This document shows, in pieces, positions 49,859-59,908 of a DNA stretch of 64,000 nucleotides. A program made the translations under genes and the position numbers. Location of the stretch: assembly GCF_003987565.1 (NCBI RefSeq), contig NZ_NGJY01000004.1, forward strand, positions 62,001-126,000, given 5' to 3'. The stretch comes from Vagococcus fessus (GTDB taxonomy: Bacteria; Bacillota; Bacilli; Lactobacillales; Vagococcaceae). Within the stretch, counting starts at the first letter, position 1, and every line of letters begins with the position of its first letter. The notes beneath the pieces are model-generated. The model made no database searches and was not told the DNA's origin. It saw nothing but the letters and a program-made list of their open reading frames with translations.

Positions 49859-51571
49859 ATGTTAGGTCAATTAGCAATTAGTAGTGTATTACTTTTTATA
49901 ATAATAGGAAGCTTCATCGCTCGAAAAAAAGGGCGATTGAATAAAAGACAATGGCAAGCTTTAATTAGCCTGATTGTTGCCAGTGAGTTAGTTTACAGTT
50001 TATTTATTTGGGTGGCATTACCAAGTAAGTCACTGTTAAATTATCTAGTGATGAATTTAGTTTTAGGGTTACTAGGGTTAGGAATTACCACAGTAGTCAA
50101 TCAATTGGATACGTTGGTTATTGATCATAGAAAACAAACCGCCAAGTGGATTTCAGGTATTATCTTGACGGGTATCCTTTTGATGGCAGTGTCGTCTGGG
50201 TATGAAATCTATAGCAAAAAACAAGTCTACAACACGCTTAATTTAGTAGAAGGAACAGATACACCTGAATTAGATAAAGAAGATACACCGGTGACGATAC
50301 CACCTAAGACAGTTCGTAATAAAATGAAGAAATCAATGAACCAATTTGATAATCAACAATTCTATAATTTAGGGAATTTACAAGTTCAAAAAGTCAAAGG
50401 TGACGTTGTTTATATCGCCCCACTAGAATTTAAAGGATTTTGGCGTTGGTTAAAAGCAGGGGCTTCAGAAGGGTACTTACAAATGTCAGCAACAGATGTT
50501 TATGAGCAACCGGTTCCTGTTAAAAAGCCAATGACTTATATTCCAAGTGCCTTTTTCTTTAAAGATGTCGAACGTAAGATTTACTTTGCAACAGCAACCT
50601 ATAAATCTATTGGGAAGCCTCAGTTAGAAGTAGCTGATGATGGGCATGCTTACTATGTTCAAACGCTATATAAACCAAGAGGACTATCAGAAAATCCTAA
50701 TTACCGAAAAATGAAGATTGCGGTATTAGATACAGAGAACGGTAAAGTAGAAGTTTACGATTTAAAAGATGTACCGAAATTTATTGATGCACCAATCTCA
50801 CCAGAAATGGCAACGGAGATGAATAGTGTCTACGGTAAATATGAAAATGGCTGGTTAAACAGTCGTTTAGCTAAAAAGGGTGTAAAATTAGCAACTGAAA
50901 ATGGAACGGAAGACCAAGTAACGCCGATTTTTAACGAAAAAGGAGAAATGTTGTACTTTACAGATTTCACTTCACCGTCAAGTTCAGATGATTCAGCCAT
51001 TGGCTATTCGTTCATCAATGCTCGTACGGGAGAAATTACTTATTATAGTAAGAAAAATATGATGGATAGTGAGGGACTACTTAATTTAGTGAACCTTGTT
51101 TATCCTGAAAAGAAACTAGAAGGCAACATGCCGCTTCTTTATAATATTGATGGTGTGCCAACATGGGTAGTTTCAATGTTAGATGAGAATGGGATATTTA
51201 AAAAAGTCGCTTATGTGAACGCGACTGATAGTGATATCTTAGCCATGGAGGATACTGTTGCAAAAACATTACAAACATATCGTTCAAAACAGAAACAAAA
51301 AAATGGAAATGTATCAGCAATTGATCAAGGAAAACCGACTGAAATAAGCGGAAAAGTAAATCGACTGACGCCTCCGATTGTTTCTAATGACGCAACAGTA
51401 ATTAAATTTGTGCTAGAGAATGGCAAGCTTTATGCGGTAAATGCTAACGTATACGAGGAAGCTTCTTTTATAGAAAAAGGAGATGTCGTTACATTTAAGG
51501 CTACAATTTTAGAGGATGAAGTTCAGGGATTTGTGGATGACTTTAAAATTGAAGGCTTTGAAATAAAATAG
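49859..51571 (+). CDS. Unrecognised membrane protein with four N-terminal TM segments and large ectodomain
   Basis: A 570-residue protein I do not recognise. Four hydrophobic segments (about residues 4-22, 35-56, 60-82, 97-116) are followed by ~450 residues likely outside the cell. The ectodomain includes F-I-N-A-R-T-G-E-I-T-Y-Y, which resembles a PepSY-like strand pair, and a C-terminal portion (about 490-570: I-S-G-K-V-N-R-L, E-K-G-D-V-V-T-F-K-A-T-I-L-E-D) that could be an OB-like domain. No Cys-rich, protease or transglycosylase motif is seen. CATAAGGAGGAG lies 5-6 bases before the ATG. The zinc-ribbon protein gene follows 138 bases later with its own promoter. Confidence 0.75.
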   Translation: MLGQLAISSVLLFIIIGSFIARKKGRLNKRQWQALISLIVASELVYSLFIWVALPSKSLLNYLVMNLVLGLLGLGITTVVNQLDTLVIDHRKQTAKWISGIILTGILLMAVSSGYEIYSKKQVYNTLNLVEGTDTPELDKEDTPVTIPPKTVRNKMKKSMNQFDNQQFYNLGNLQVQKVKGDVVYIAPLEFKGFWRWLKAGASEGYLQMSATDVYEQPVPVKKPMTYIPSAFFFKDVERKIYFATATYKSIGKPQLEVADDGHAYYVQTLYKPRGLSENPNYRKMKIAVLDTENGKVEVYDLKDVPKFIDAPISPEMATEMNSVYGKYENGWLNSRLAKKGVKLATENGTEDQVTPIFNEKGEMLYFTDFTSPSSSDDSAIGYSFINARTGEITYYSKKNMMDSEGLLNLVNLVYPEKKLEGNMPLLYNIDGVPTWVVSMLDENGIFKKVAYVNATDSDILAMEDTVAKTLQTYRSKQKQKNGNVSAIDQGKPTEISGKVNRLTPPIVSNDATVIKFVLENGKLYAVNANVYEEASFIEKGDVVTFKATILEDEVQGFVDDFKIEGFEIK

Positions 51572-51617
51572 GAAATATTACATATTTATCAATCGTGTAA
51601 AGGAATTAGCGAAAGAC

Positions 51618-51647
51618 TTAACATCTACACATGAGATGTGCTAAAAT
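51618..51647 (+). promoter_or_regulatory. Promoter of the zinc-ribbon gene with an internal inverted repeat
   Basis: TTAACA (51618-51623), 18 bases, TG-C-TAAAAT (extended -10, 51642-51647). ACATCT / AGATGT (51621-51626 and 51634-51639) form an inverted repeat across the spacer. A second hairpin AGCCTAA-ATC-TTAGGCT follows in the leader at about 51660-51676. Confidence 0.55.
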
Positions 51648-51709
51648 GTTACTATTGAGAGCCTAAATCTTAGGCTAGAAAAATGCTAAAAATAGGAAAG
51701 TGATGATAA

Positions 51710-54103
51710 GTGGAAAAGGAATACACCTGTCCGAATTGTAACGTCGTAACTACCGATATTCCAACAATTTGTCCTATTTGCGATCATGAAAATAAAGAAG
51801 AAACAATGGTTAATAACTATAAGTGTCAAGAATGTGGTTATTCTTCAACTAGCACATTTAACAGTTGTCCAATTTGTGATCATGATAAAATGACTGAAAC
51901 TAATGCTACTGATAGCGTGATAGAGAATGATAAAGAGAGTGGGACCTGTCCGATTTGTGAGTATGGTCCAGTAAAACAGGGTGAGATTTGTCCGATATGT
52001 GAACAGCAAGTACAAGTACTTGAAAAAAAAGAGGATAAGGCTGTAAAGGTCTGTCCATCATGTGACTGTGAACTTGATGAGGATGTTTCAACCTGTCCAA
52101 TTTGTGACTTTGATTTTCTGGGAAGAGATTCTAATCAGGATAAGAAGAAACGAGATGTAATAGTGGAAATCCCAACTCAAATTCTAACATGTTCGTCGTG
52201 TGGTTTTGAGGTGTCTGATTTTCCTGAAAGTTGCCCGTTCTGCGACGAGCCGTTCTTGCCATTGGAAGTAGAGGTCCCAGATGATACTATGGGTACCGAA
52301 ATGGAAGGATATTGTCCGAACTGTGAGTATGCATCAGAAGAATCGTTTGAACGTTGTCCGATTTGTGACTGTCAGGTTTTATCTGATTATGGAGAGCTTG
52401 ATAGACCAAAGGACAAAGAGAAAAGATGCCCAAATTGTGGAGAAGTATCTACTGAAAATTCTAATTATTGTCCGAACTGTGATGGGATAGAGGCTTTAAG
52501 GCGACAAGTTCTTGGCCAATTACCTCTGGCAAAAGTAGTACAATCAGATGAATTAGTAACGAGAGATACAATAAAAAAAGAAGAAGTAAAAGATGTTATG
52601 GACATAACATCAGAAGAAAATAACTCTGGAGGCTGTGCAATAATGACAGATAAGAAAATGAACGATGATAAAAATTTAGTAGATTCGGTTCTAGGAGCTA
52701 CTAAACAACACGCTAATGAAAAAACAGCACCAAAAATAGAGTCGAACTCTAATACGTCAAATAGACAACCCAAAGAACCAAAAGAGCCTAAAAAACAAAT
52801 TAATAAAAAACCACTAATCACAGTTGCAGCAGTGGCTGTATTACTAGGTGGCGGTTATATCGGTGCAACTAAGTATCAAGAAAATATCGAGACACAACGT
52901 TTAACAACAATCAAAACACGTAAAGAAAATGTTGAAAAAAACTTAAAAAAACTTTACTTGAATGACGAGAAGATATTCTTAAGCGAAACATTTGAAGAGC
53001 AACATTTAAATGAACTAGCTAAAGAAGTGGCGTCAATTGAAGATCCTAAATTTGTGGATAAAGTATCACCTGATGTTGAAGATCTAACTGCTCGTGCGAC
53101 ACTTCAAGGTAAAGTGAATGATTTATTTGAAACACCACTTATTGTAGGCGATAAGTTATCAGATAAAGCTGCTCTTAAAGAAGAGTCGCCAAAACTTCCT
53201 GACGCTATCAAAGAACCTAAAGATGGTTTAGAAAAATTATTTAATAAAGGTATTGATAAAACTAAGGAACAAATCAAAACGATTGAAGAGGCTAAAAAAG
53301 CTGTGGCAGTAGTTTTCGATAAAAATGTAAAAAAAGAGGCCACTGCAAAACAATTGGATGAGGCTAAAAAGGCTGTAGAGAAACTAAAAGCCGGTAAATT
53401 AAAAGACGGTTATCTAGCCAAATTAGATAAAGTTTCCGCTACTCTAGATAAAGATAAGAAAGCTAAAGCAGATAAAGATAGCAAAGAAGAAAAAGCTAAA
53501 AAAGAAAAAGCTGCTAAAGAAAAAGAAGCGAAACTAAAAGAAGAAGAAAAAGCTAAAAAAGATGCTGATAAAGCGAAGAAAGATAATGAAGAAGCAGAAG
53601 CATTAGCAGATAACGATGAGGACGTATCAGAAGCTGAAACACCAGCAGTACCTGGTGAAGACGCCCCAGCACAAGCTGAAGGTCAAGCAGCACCGGTTAC
53701 GCCAGAAGCTCAAGAACAAAGGACTAATGAGCAGCCTGCGGTTCAAAAACAAGGGAATGGCGATGTTACTTATGTGGATCCTGAAACAGGTAAGAAAACA
53801 GCAGTCAAAGATGGTATCTCAATCAATGAACGTACACCTGGTTCTACTACGGCAGGTGATTGGTCATGGGCTCCTGGTATTTATGATAACTTTATAAATA
53901 CATGTATTGCTCGTGGTTATATCGTTCCTGGTGGTTATGAAATTCGCCAAAGTGAGATTATTAATGGCGAACCTTACTATGATTTATACGCTACAAACTT
54001 AGAGTCACCAGTTTCTAAAGCATTCTCTGAAAATGAATTACCAATCTTTATTGTTAAAGTAAATGCTAAAACAGGTTGGTTCAAAGGAACTGCGCCTTAT
54101 TAA
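51710..54103 (+). CDS. Membrane protein with seven tandem zinc ribbons and a coiled-coil ectodomain
   Basis: A 797-residue protein. Residues 1-260 hold seven C-x2-C / C-x2-C ribbons (first Cys at 7, 39, 80, 115, 161, 202, 240), most with C-P-I-C-D as the second knuckle, so 28 cysteines that could bind seven zinc ions. A polar linker follows, then one membrane segment (about 368-387), a helical region, a Lys/Glu/Ala-rich coiled coil (about 570-640), a Pro/Ala/Gln-rich stretch and a compact C-terminal domain (about 685-797, G-D-W-S-W-A-P-G-I-Y). Topology should put the ribbons inside and the C-terminus outside, as in TcaA-like proteins with one ribbon. The start is GTG. A strong internal site, TGGAGG before ATG 52643, could yield a 486-residue form without ribbons. 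Function unknown. Confidence 0.8.
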   Translation: MEKEYTCPNCNVVTTDIPTICPICDHENKEETMVNNYKCQECGYSSTSTFNSCPICDHDKMTETNATDSVIENDKESGTCPICEYGPVKQGEICPICEQQVQVLEKKEDKAVKVCPSCDCELDEDVSTCPICDFDFLGRDSNQDKKKRDVIVEIPTQILTCSSCGFEVSDFPESCPFCDEPFLPLEVEVPDDTMGTEMEGYCPNCEYASEESFERCPICDCQVLSDYGELDRPKDKEKRCPNCGEVSTENSNYCPNCDGIEALRRQVLGQLPLAKVVQSDELVTRDTIKKEEVKDVMDITSEENNSGGCAIMTDKKMNDDKNLVDSVLGATKQHANEKTAPKIESNSNTSNRQPKEPKEPKKQINKKPLITVAAVAVLLGGGYIGATKYQENIETQRLTTIKTRKENVEKNLKKLYLNDEKIFLSETFEEQHLNELAKEVASIEDPKFVDKVSPDVEDLTARATLQGKVNDLFETPLIVGDKLSDKAALKEESPKLPDAIKEPKDGLEKLFNKGIDKTKEQIKTIEEAKKAVAVVFDKNVKKEATAKQLDEAKKAVEKLKAGKLKDGYLAKLDKVSATLDKDKKAKADKDSKEEKAKKEKAAKEKEAKLKEEEKAKKDADKAKKDNEEAEALADNDEDVSEAETPAVPGEDAPAQAEGQAAPVTPEAQEQRTNEQPAVQKQGNGDVTYVDPETGKKTAVKDGISINERTPGSTTAGDWSWAPGIYDNFINTCIARGYIVPGGYEIRQSEIINGEPYYDLYATNLESPVSKAFSENELPIFIVKVNAKTGWFKGTAPY
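52627..52645 (+). promoter_or_regulatory. Internal ribosome site and start within the zinc-ribbon gene
   Basis: TGGAGG (52627-52632), ten bases, ATG (52643-52645) in frame. The product would start M-T-D-K-K-M-N-D-D-K just after the last ribbon and keep the membrane segment and ectodomain. Confidence 0.45.
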
Positions 54104-54106
54104 GCA

Positions 54107-54147
54107 TAAAAACCATACTCTTTATGGGAGTATGGTTTTTATTTTTT
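54107..54147 (+). terminator. Terminator of the zinc-ribbon gene
   Basis: Stem AAAACCATACTC / GGGAGTATGGTTTT, then TATTTTTT. Confidence 0.88.
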
Positions 54148-54244
54148 ACTCTATGTACCTAGTAGTAAGTGATTTACAATAGATTTTTTGGCGAAAGTAA
54201 AGTATACTAACATAGGAAGATTATCAGAAAGTTAGGTGTAAAAG

Positions 54245-54814
54245 ATGGCCCAATTATTTTTTAAGTATGGTGCGATGAATAGTGGAAAATCAATTGAGAT
54301 TTTAAAAGTCACGCATAACTATGAAGAGCAAAATAAACCCGTTGTGTTAATGACGAGTGGTGTAGACACAAGAGATGGAGTAGGCCAAGTGTCGAGCCGT
54401 ATTGGGTTATCACGTCAAGCAACACCTATATTTAGTGAAACAAATGTTTATGATTTTATAAAAGGGCTAGACTTTAAACCGTATTGTGTTCTTGTTGATG
54501 AATCACAGTTTTTAGAAAAACATCATGTTATTGAGTTTGCTCAAGTGGTTGATGAATTGGGTATTCCTGTCATGGCATTTGGTTTGAAAAATGATTTTCG
54601 AAATGAGCTATTTGAAGGTTCGAAGTATTTATTACTTTATGCAGACAAGTTAGAAGAGTTAAAAACAATCTGTTGGTTCTGTCATAAAAAAGCAACTATG
54701 AATTTACGTATGGTTGATGGTAAACCGACTTATGCAGGTGAACAGATTCAAATAGGTGGCAATGAGTCCTATTATCCAGTTTGCCGTAAGCATTATTTAA
54801 ATCCGACTACTTAA
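54245..54814 (+). CDS. tdk: Thymidine kinase
   Basis: A 189-residue type II thymidine kinase. P-loop G-A-M-N-S-G-K-S is at residues 9-16, the Walker-B-like V-D-E-S-Q-F-L near residue 87, and a zinc site with C-W-F-C and C-R-K-H near the C-terminus. It salvages thymidine. It leads the tdk-prfA-prmC-sua5-glyA order that is conserved in many Firmicutes. A weak ribosome site (TTAGGTG) precedes the ATG. Confidence 0.96.
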   Translation: MAQLFFKYGAMNSGKSIEILKVTHNYEEQNKPVVLMTSGVDTRDGVGQVSSRIGLSRQATPIFSETNVYDFIKGLDFKPYCVLVDESQFLEKHHVIEFAQVVDELGIPVMAFGLKNDFRNELFEGSKYLLLYADKLEELKTICWFCHKKATMNLRMVDGKPTYAGEQIQIGGNESYYPVCRKHYLNPTT

Positions 54815-54864
54815 TTGTAGTAGGTAAACAGTAGTTATTATTATGATATTAAAAGGAGATTACT

Positions 54865-55947
54865 ATGTACGATCAATTACAATCAATTGAAGACCGTTAT
54901 GAAGAATTAGGCGAATTACTAAGCGATCCAGATGTTATTTCAGATACAAAGAAATTTATGGAGCTTTCTAAAGAAGAGGCAAATACGCGTGAAACAGTGG
55001 AAGTTTACCGTCGTTATAAAGAAGTAGTAGATGGCATTGCTGAAACAGAGGAAATGCTAGGTGAAAAATTAGATTCAGACATGCAAGAGATGGCTAAAGA
55101 AGAGCTATCAGATCTAAAAAAAGAAAAAGAACAAATTGAAGAAAAAATTAAAGTGTTATTAATTCCAAAAGATCCTAACGATGATAAAAATATTATCATG
55201 GAAATCCGCGGTGCTGCTGGTGGAGATGAAGCGGCATTATTTGCTGGTGATTTATTTGAGATGTACCAAAGTTATGCTTCTTCTCAAGGCTGGAAATTTG
55301 AAGTGATGGAAGCAAACATCACAGGTATTGGTGGGTACAAAGAGGTTATCGTAATGATTACAGGAGAAAATGTTTTCTCTAAATTAAAATATGAAAGTGG
55401 TGCACACCGCGTACAACGTGTACCTTCAACAGAATCACAAGGTCGTGTTCATACGTCAACGGCAACAGTTGTTGTGTTACCAGAAGCTGAAGAAGTAGAG
55501 TTAGACTTAGATGAAAAAGATATCCGTGTTGATATTTACCATGCCAGTGGAGCCGGTGGTCAGCATGTCAATAAAACAGCATCTGCTGTTCGATTGACTC
55601 ACTTGCCAACAGGTATTGTAGTAGCGATGCAAGATCAACGTTCGCAATTACAAAATAGAGAAAAAGCGATGAAAATTTTACGTGCCCGTGTCTTTGATCA
55701 ATTGGAACAAGAAGCACGTAGTGAATATGACTCAAGTCGTAAGTCTGCTGTCGGAACCGGTGACCGTTCTGAACGTATCCGTACTTATAACTTCCCACAA
55801 AACCGTGTAACAGATCATCGTATTGGGCTGACAGTTCAAAAATTAGATCGTATTCTTTCTGGTGAGATGGATGAAATCGTAGATGCTTTAATCATTTATG
55901 ATCAAACTGCTAAACTAGAAGAGATGCAAAATGAAAACAAAATGTAA
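54865..55947 (+). CDS. prfA: Peptide chain release factor 1
   Basis: A 360-residue class I release factor for UAA and UAG. The peptidyl-tRNA hydrolysis motif G231-G232-Q233 lies in [10 protein letters not shown], and the stop-codon recognition loop is in the preceding domain ([14 protein letters not shown] region). AAAGGAGAT is 5 bases before the ATG. The 3' end overlaps prmC by 17 bases; PrmC methylates the GGQ glutamine of this protein, so coupled synthesis is sensible. Confidence 0.98.
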   Translation: MYDQLQSIEDRYEELGELLSDPDVISDTKKFMELSKEEANTRETVEVYRRYKEVVDGIAETEEMLGEKLDSDMQEMAKEELSDLKKEKEQIEEKIKVLLIPKDPNDDKNIIMEIRGAAGGDEAALFAGDLFEMYQSYASSQGWKFEVMEANITGIGGYKEVIVMITGENVFSKLKYESGAHRVQRVPSTESQGRVHTSTATVVVLPEAEEVELDLDEKDIRVDIYHASGAGGQHVNKTASAVRLTHLPTGIVVAMQDQRSQLQNREKAMKILRARVFDQLEQEARSEYDSSRKSAVGTGDRSERIRTYNFPQNRVTDHRIGLTVQKLDRILSGEMDEIVDALIIYDQTAKLEEMQNENKM

Positions 55948-56779
55948 GTATGTTGAAGCCCTTAAAGGGGCTTCTTCTTTTTTAGAGGAGCAAGGAAAAG
56001 AAGGGTATCTTGCTGAATACATGTTACTTGAGCGTCAAGGTTGGAATAAAACAGAGTTGGTCTCAAGGCTTAGACAAGAGATGCCAGAATCTATCTATAA
56101 TGTATGGCAGCAAGATTTAAAGAAAGTCCGTGAAGGATTACCTCCGCAGTATATCATTGGGAGTTGTGAATTTTATGGTTTAAGGTTTAAGGTGACCGAA
56201 GCGACCTTAATACCTAGACCTGAGACTGAAGAGCTTGTAGAGAACTGCTTAAGCACAAATGATAAAACGAAACCTCTTAAAATATTAGACATAGGAACAG
56301 GCACAGGGGCTATTGCGCTGACCTTGAAGCACGAAGCACCAATGTGGGATGTAACAGCTAGTGATATTTCATCAGAGGCATTAGCTATAGCGGGACAAAA
56401 TAAACGGAAACTTGGTTTAGAGGTTAGATTGGTCGAAGGCGATTTAATTGAACCAGTAAAGACAGAATTATTTGATATTATTGTGTCAAATCCTCCCTAT
56501 ATTGCAGAAGAAGAATGGGATGTAATGGATGAAAGTGTTCGTGAGTATGAGCCTAAATTAGCATTATTTGCGCCAAATCAAGGTTTAGAAATATACGAAC
56601 GTTTAGCTCAAGAGTTACCTTCTATTACGCATGAAAAAAGCAAAATATATTTAGAAATTGGCTATTTACAAGGAGAATCAGTTGTTTCTTTATTCAAGGA
56701 AAAATTTCCGAATCACAAGGTAATGTGTCAAAAGGATTTTTTTGGTCAAGATAGAATGATTATCGTTACACCACTATAA
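55931..56779 (+). CDS. prmC: Release factor glutamine N5-methyltransferase
   Basis: A 282-residue SAM-dependent methyltransferase with an N-terminal helical domain and Rossmann core ([10 protein letters not shown]). The catalytic N-P-P-Y motif starts at Asn187. It modifies the Gln of the GGQ motif in RF1 and RF2. The start lies inside prfA in another frame, with no separate ribosome site of note, so re-initiation after prfA is likely. Confidence 0.95.
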   Translation: MKTKCKYVEALKGASSFLEEQGKEGYLAEYMLLERQGWNKTELVSRLRQEMPESIYNVWQQDLKKVREGLPPQYIIGSCEFYGLRFKVTEATLIPRPETEELVENCLSTNDKTKPLKILDIGTGTGAIALTLKHEAPMWDVTASDISSEALAIAGQNKRKLGLEVRLVEGDLIEPVKTELFDIIVSNPPYIAEEEWDVMDESVREYEPKLALFAPNQGLEIYERLAQELPSITHEKSKIYLEIGYLQGESVVSLFKEKFPNHKVMCQKDFFGQDRMIIVTPL

Positions 56780-56811
56780 GATTAGAATTTACAGAGAGGG
56801 GTCCGGTGAGA

Positions 56812-57834
56812 ATGAAAACTATTTTTTTTACATCTGATGGGTTGGAAGAAGCCGCACATTTTATTCGTAAAGGAGAACTTGTTGCTTTCCCTACAGAAAC
56901 AGTTTATGGGTTAGGGGCTGATGCCACGAATTCTGAAGCGGTTAAGAAAGTATATGAAGCAAAGGGACGACCTAGTGATAATCCTTTAATTGTTCATATA
57001 GCTGATAAAAAGGAACTGTTGACTTATGTTGAAGAGTTACCTAATAATGCTCGAGTTTTAATAGATAAATTTTGGCCTGGTCCATTGACTTTAATTTTTA
57101 AAATAAAAGAAGGAAGCTTACCTTCAGTGGTAACGGGCGGTCTGAAGACAGCAGCATTCAGAATGCCAGATAATAAAAGCACTCTCGACTTGATTTCAAA
57201 AGCAGGAGTACCACTAGTGGGTCCGAGTGCGAATACTTCTGGAAAACCAAGTCCAACTCAAGCGAATCATGTTTTTCATGATCTTCAAGGAAAGATAGCT
57301 GGTATTATAGATGATGGTCCGACTCGTGTGGGTCTTGAATCAACAGTTTTAGATTTATCTACCGACGAGCCAGTTATTTTAAGACCTGGTAAAGTAACAG
57401 AAAAAGAGCTTGAACAAGTAATAGGTAGATTAGGCAATCATCGATTAGAGGTTTCAGGTGAAGAACAACCGAAAGCACCCGGAATGAAATATAAACACTA
57501 TTCTCCTAATGCATCAGTATGGCTTGTAGATCATCGTAAAATAACATGGGAAGATGCGATTAAATGGGCACATAAAAAAGAAAAACAAGTTGGATTGCTT
57601 GCTCCTAAACAAATTTGTAAAGTCTACAGTGATACCGTAGAGGCTACTTTTAATTTAACCACACATGACAATGTAGAAGAAGCTAGTCAAAATCTATTCT
57701 CTGGCTTACGTTATTTGGATGAGTGTGAAGAAGCGATAGAAGTGATACTTACACCTGTTTATTCAGAAGAAGGTGTTGGTTTGGCCTATATGAATCGATT
57801 AAGTAAGGCAGCAGAAGGGCATATAGTGAACTAA
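56812..57834 (+). CDS. L-threonylcarbamoyladenylate synthase (Sua5/YwlC type)
   Basis: A 340-residue enzyme with an N-terminal YrdC domain (to about 205; F-P-T-E-T-V-Y-G-L-G-A-D-A and K-G-R-P-S-D-N-P-L motifs) and a C-terminal Sua5 domain. It makes threonylcarbamoyl-AMP from Thr, bicarbonate and ATP for the t6A37 tRNA modification. ATG 56812 and GTG 56806 are both possible with AGAGGGG upstream. It is in the tdk-prfA-prmC operon. Confidence 0.94.
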   Translation: MKTIFFTSDGLEEAAHFIRKGELVAFPTETVYGLGADATNSEAVKKVYEAKGRPSDNPLIVHIADKKELLTYVEELPNNARVLIDKFWPGPLTLIFKIKEGSLPSVVTGGLKTAAFRMPDNKSTLDLISKAGVPLVGPSANTSGKPSPTQANHVFHDLQGKIAGIIDDGPTRVGLESTVLDLSTDEPVILRPGKVTEKELEQVIGRLGNHRLEVSGEEQPKAPGMKYKHYSPNASVWLVDHRKITWEDAIKWAHKKEKQVGLLAPKQICKVYSDTVEATFNLTTHDNVEEASQNLFSGLRYLDECEEAIEVILTPVYSEEGVGLAYMNRLSKAAEGHIVN

Positions 57835-57859
57835 AAAATAGCTAAGCGAAATTGTTATA

Positions 57860-57868
57860 TGTTATAAT
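57860..57868 (+). promoter_or_regulatory. Extended -10 promoter for glyA
   Basis: TG-T-TATAAT, about 27 bases before the ATG, with no clear -35. Confidence 0.5.
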
Positions 57869-57894
57869 TTAAAAAAAGTACAAGGGTGATAACT

Positions 57895-59139
57895 ATGGAA
57901 AATTACTTAGAAGAATTAGATCCTCAGATTTGGCAAGCAATTGTAAAAGAAGATAAGCGTCAAAAAAATACGATTGAATTAATCGCATCAGAAAACTTTA
58001 CCTCTCGTGCTGTCATGGAGGCACAAGGTAGTATCTTAACAAATAAGTATGCTGAAGGTTATCCAGGTAGACGCTACTACGGTGGGTGTGAGTATGTTGA
58101 TATTATTGAAAAACTAGCTATAGATCGTGTAAAACAATTATTTTCAGCTGAGTTTGCCAATGTTCAAGCTCATTCTGGCTCACAAGCCAATACTGCTGCC
58201 TATAAAGCATTAATTGAACCAGGGGATACTGTTTTGGGAATGAATCTATCTCATGGTGGTCATTTAACGCATGGTTCATCTGTTAATTTTAGTGGGAAAA
58301 TGTATAATTTCTTTGACTATGAAGTGGACCCTAAAACAGAAATGATAGATTACGATGTTCTTCGTATTAGAGCGAGAGAAGTTCAACCTAAATTGATTGT
58401 CGCAGGAGCGAGTGCCTATAGTCGTTTAATTGACTTCAAAAAATTCCGTGAAATAGCAGATGAAGTAGGGGCCTATTTAATGGTAGATATGGCGCATATT
58501 GCAGGGTTAGTCGCGACAGGCTTACATCCTAATCCTATGCCATATGCGGATGTTGTGACAAGTACGACTCATAAAACACTAAGAGGACCTCGTGGTGGTT
58601 TAATTCTTACAAATAACGAAGAACTAGCTAAAAAAATAAACAGTGCGATTTTTCCAGGGATTCAAGGTGGACCGTTAATGCACGTTATTGCTGGGAAAGC
58701 TGTCGCATTTAAAGAAGCGATGACAGAAGAGTTTGTGGATTATCAAAAACAAGTTATCAAAAATGCAAAAGCGATGGCTGATGTATTTAATAATTGTAAA
58801 AAAGCTCGTGTGATTAGTGGTGGAACAGATAACCATTTGTTATTGATTGATGTGACAGGTTATGGCGTAAATGGTCAAGAAGCAGAAGCAATATTAGAAA
58901 AAGCTAACATCACGGTTAATAAAAATAGTATCCCATTCGAAATATTAAGCCCTGCAAAAACAAGTGGGATTAGAATAGGTACAGCTGCGGTAACAACGCG
59001 TGGTATGTTGGAACCGAATGTGGTAAGAATTGCAGAACTTATTGATATGGCATTAACATGTAAAAATGATGATAATAAATTAGCTGATATCGCACTTCAT
59101 GCGAAATCAATCACTCAAAAGTTCCCATTATATCGTTAA
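57895..59139 (+). CDS. glyA: Serine hydroxymethyltransferase
   Basis: A 414-residue PLP enzyme. The PLP-binding Lys227 is in [11 protein letters not shown]. Further motifs: A-S-E-N-F-T-S near residue 31, [13 protein letters not shown] and the S-G-S-Q-A-N block. It interconverts serine and glycine with THF, the main one-carbon source. ATG 57895 has AAGGGTGAT upstream; the GTG at 57886 is part of that site. A strong terminator follows. Confidence 0.97.
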   Translation: MENYLEELDPQIWQAIVKEDKRQKNTIELIASENFTSRAVMEAQGSILTNKYAEGYPGRRYYGGCEYVDIIEKLAIDRVKQLFSAEFANVQAHSGSQANTAAYKALIEPGDTVLGMNLSHGGHLTHGSSVNFSGKMYNFFDYEVDPKTEMIDYDVLRIRAREVQPKLIVAGASAYSRLIDFKKFREIADEVGAYLMVDMAHIAGLVATGLHPNPMPYADVVTSTTHKTLRGPRGGLILTNNEELAKKINSAIFPGIQGGPLMHVIAGKAVAFKEAMTEEFVDYQKQVIKNAKAMADVFNNCKKARVISGGTDNHLLLIDVTGYGVNGQEAEAILEKANITVNKNSIPFEILSPAKTSGIRIGTAAVTTRGMLEPNVVRIAELIDMALTCKNDDNKLADIALHAKSITQKFPLYR

Positions 59140-59154
59140 TTAAATAAAGTTTAT

Positions 59155-59192
59155 AAAAAAAGAGTGTATGACTAGTCATACACTCTTTTTTC
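59155..59192 (+). terminator. Terminator after glyA (near-perfect palindrome)
   Basis: AGAGTGTATGACT / AGTCATACACTCT with no unpaired loop in the DNA and T6 after; A6 before, so active both ways. Confidence 0.9.
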
Positions 59193-59224
59193 GATTACAA
59201 TAGTTAGTGATAAAAAAATAGATG

Positions 59225-59249
59225 TTGGTATTATAGTATTTTATACCAA
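59225..59249 (+). promoter_or_regulatory. Inverted repeat in the upp promoter region
   Basis: TTGGTAT (59225-59231), 11 bases, ATACCAA (59243-59249). TTGGTA can also be read as a -35 with AATACT 17 bases later. Operator or promoter, unproven; no PyrR-type attenuator is seen. Confidence 0.4.
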
Positions 59250-59273
59250 TACTAGAAGAAGGAGAATAAGGCT

Positions 59274-59903
59274 ATGGGAAAATTTCAAGTTATTGATCAT
59301 CCGTTAATTCAACACAAATTAACAATTATTCGTGATAAAGAATGTGGTACGAAAGTATTTCGTGAGGTAGTAAATGAGATCGCGATGTTAATGGCATTTG
59401 AAGTATCACGTGATATGCCGTTAGAAGATGTTGAAATTGAAACGCCAGTTGGAAAATCAATTCAAAAAACATTATCAGGTAAAAAAGTAGCAATTATTCC
59501 AATTCTTCGCGCAGGTATCGGAATGGTTGATGGGATGTTAGAATTAATCCCAGCTGCTAAAGTAGGTCATATTGGAATGTATCGTGACCATGATACATGG
59601 GAACCAGTAGAATACTTTGTGAAATTACCATCTGATATTTCAGAACGTCAATTATTTGTTGTAGATCCAATGCTTGCAACAGGTGGTTCAGCAATTTTAG
59701 CTGTTGACGCGTTAAAAAAACGTGGCGGAACAAACATCAAATTTGTATGTTTAGTAGCTGCTCCAGAAGGGGTTAAAGCCTTACAAGATGCGCATCCAGA
59801 CATCGATATCATTACAGCAGGTTTAGATGAAAAACTTGATGAAGATGGCTATATCGTCCCAGGTTTAGGAGATGCCGGAGATCGTTTATTCGGTACTAAA
59901 TAA
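59274..59903 (+). CDS. upp: Uracil phosphoribosyltransferase
   Basis: A 209-residue salvage enzyme making UMP from uracil and PRPP. The PRPP-binding motif [11 protein letters not shown] (about residues 128-138) and P-I-L-R-A-G-I-G-M are clear. The C-terminal [14 protein letters not shown] is the uracil site. GAAGGAGAA lies ten bases upstream. Codon use is highly biased. It is a single-gene unit between two terminators. Confidence 0.98.
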   Translation: MGKFQVIDHPLIQHKLTIIRDKECGTKVFREVVNEIAMLMAFEVSRDMPLEDVEIETPVGKSIQKTLSGKKVAIIPILRAGIGMVDGMLELIPAAKVGHIGMYRDHDTWEPVEYFVKLPSDISERQLFVVDPMLATGGSAILAVDALKKRGGTNIKFVCLVAAPEGVKALQDAHPDIDIITAGLDEKLDEDGYIVPGLGDAGDRLFGTK

Positions 59904-59908
59904 TAGAT

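Noticed and set aside
53460-53600. Lys/Glu codon-rich tandem repetition
   Set aside because: Encodes a charged coiled coil in the zinc-ribbon protein; DNA copies are irregular and not a separate repeat element.
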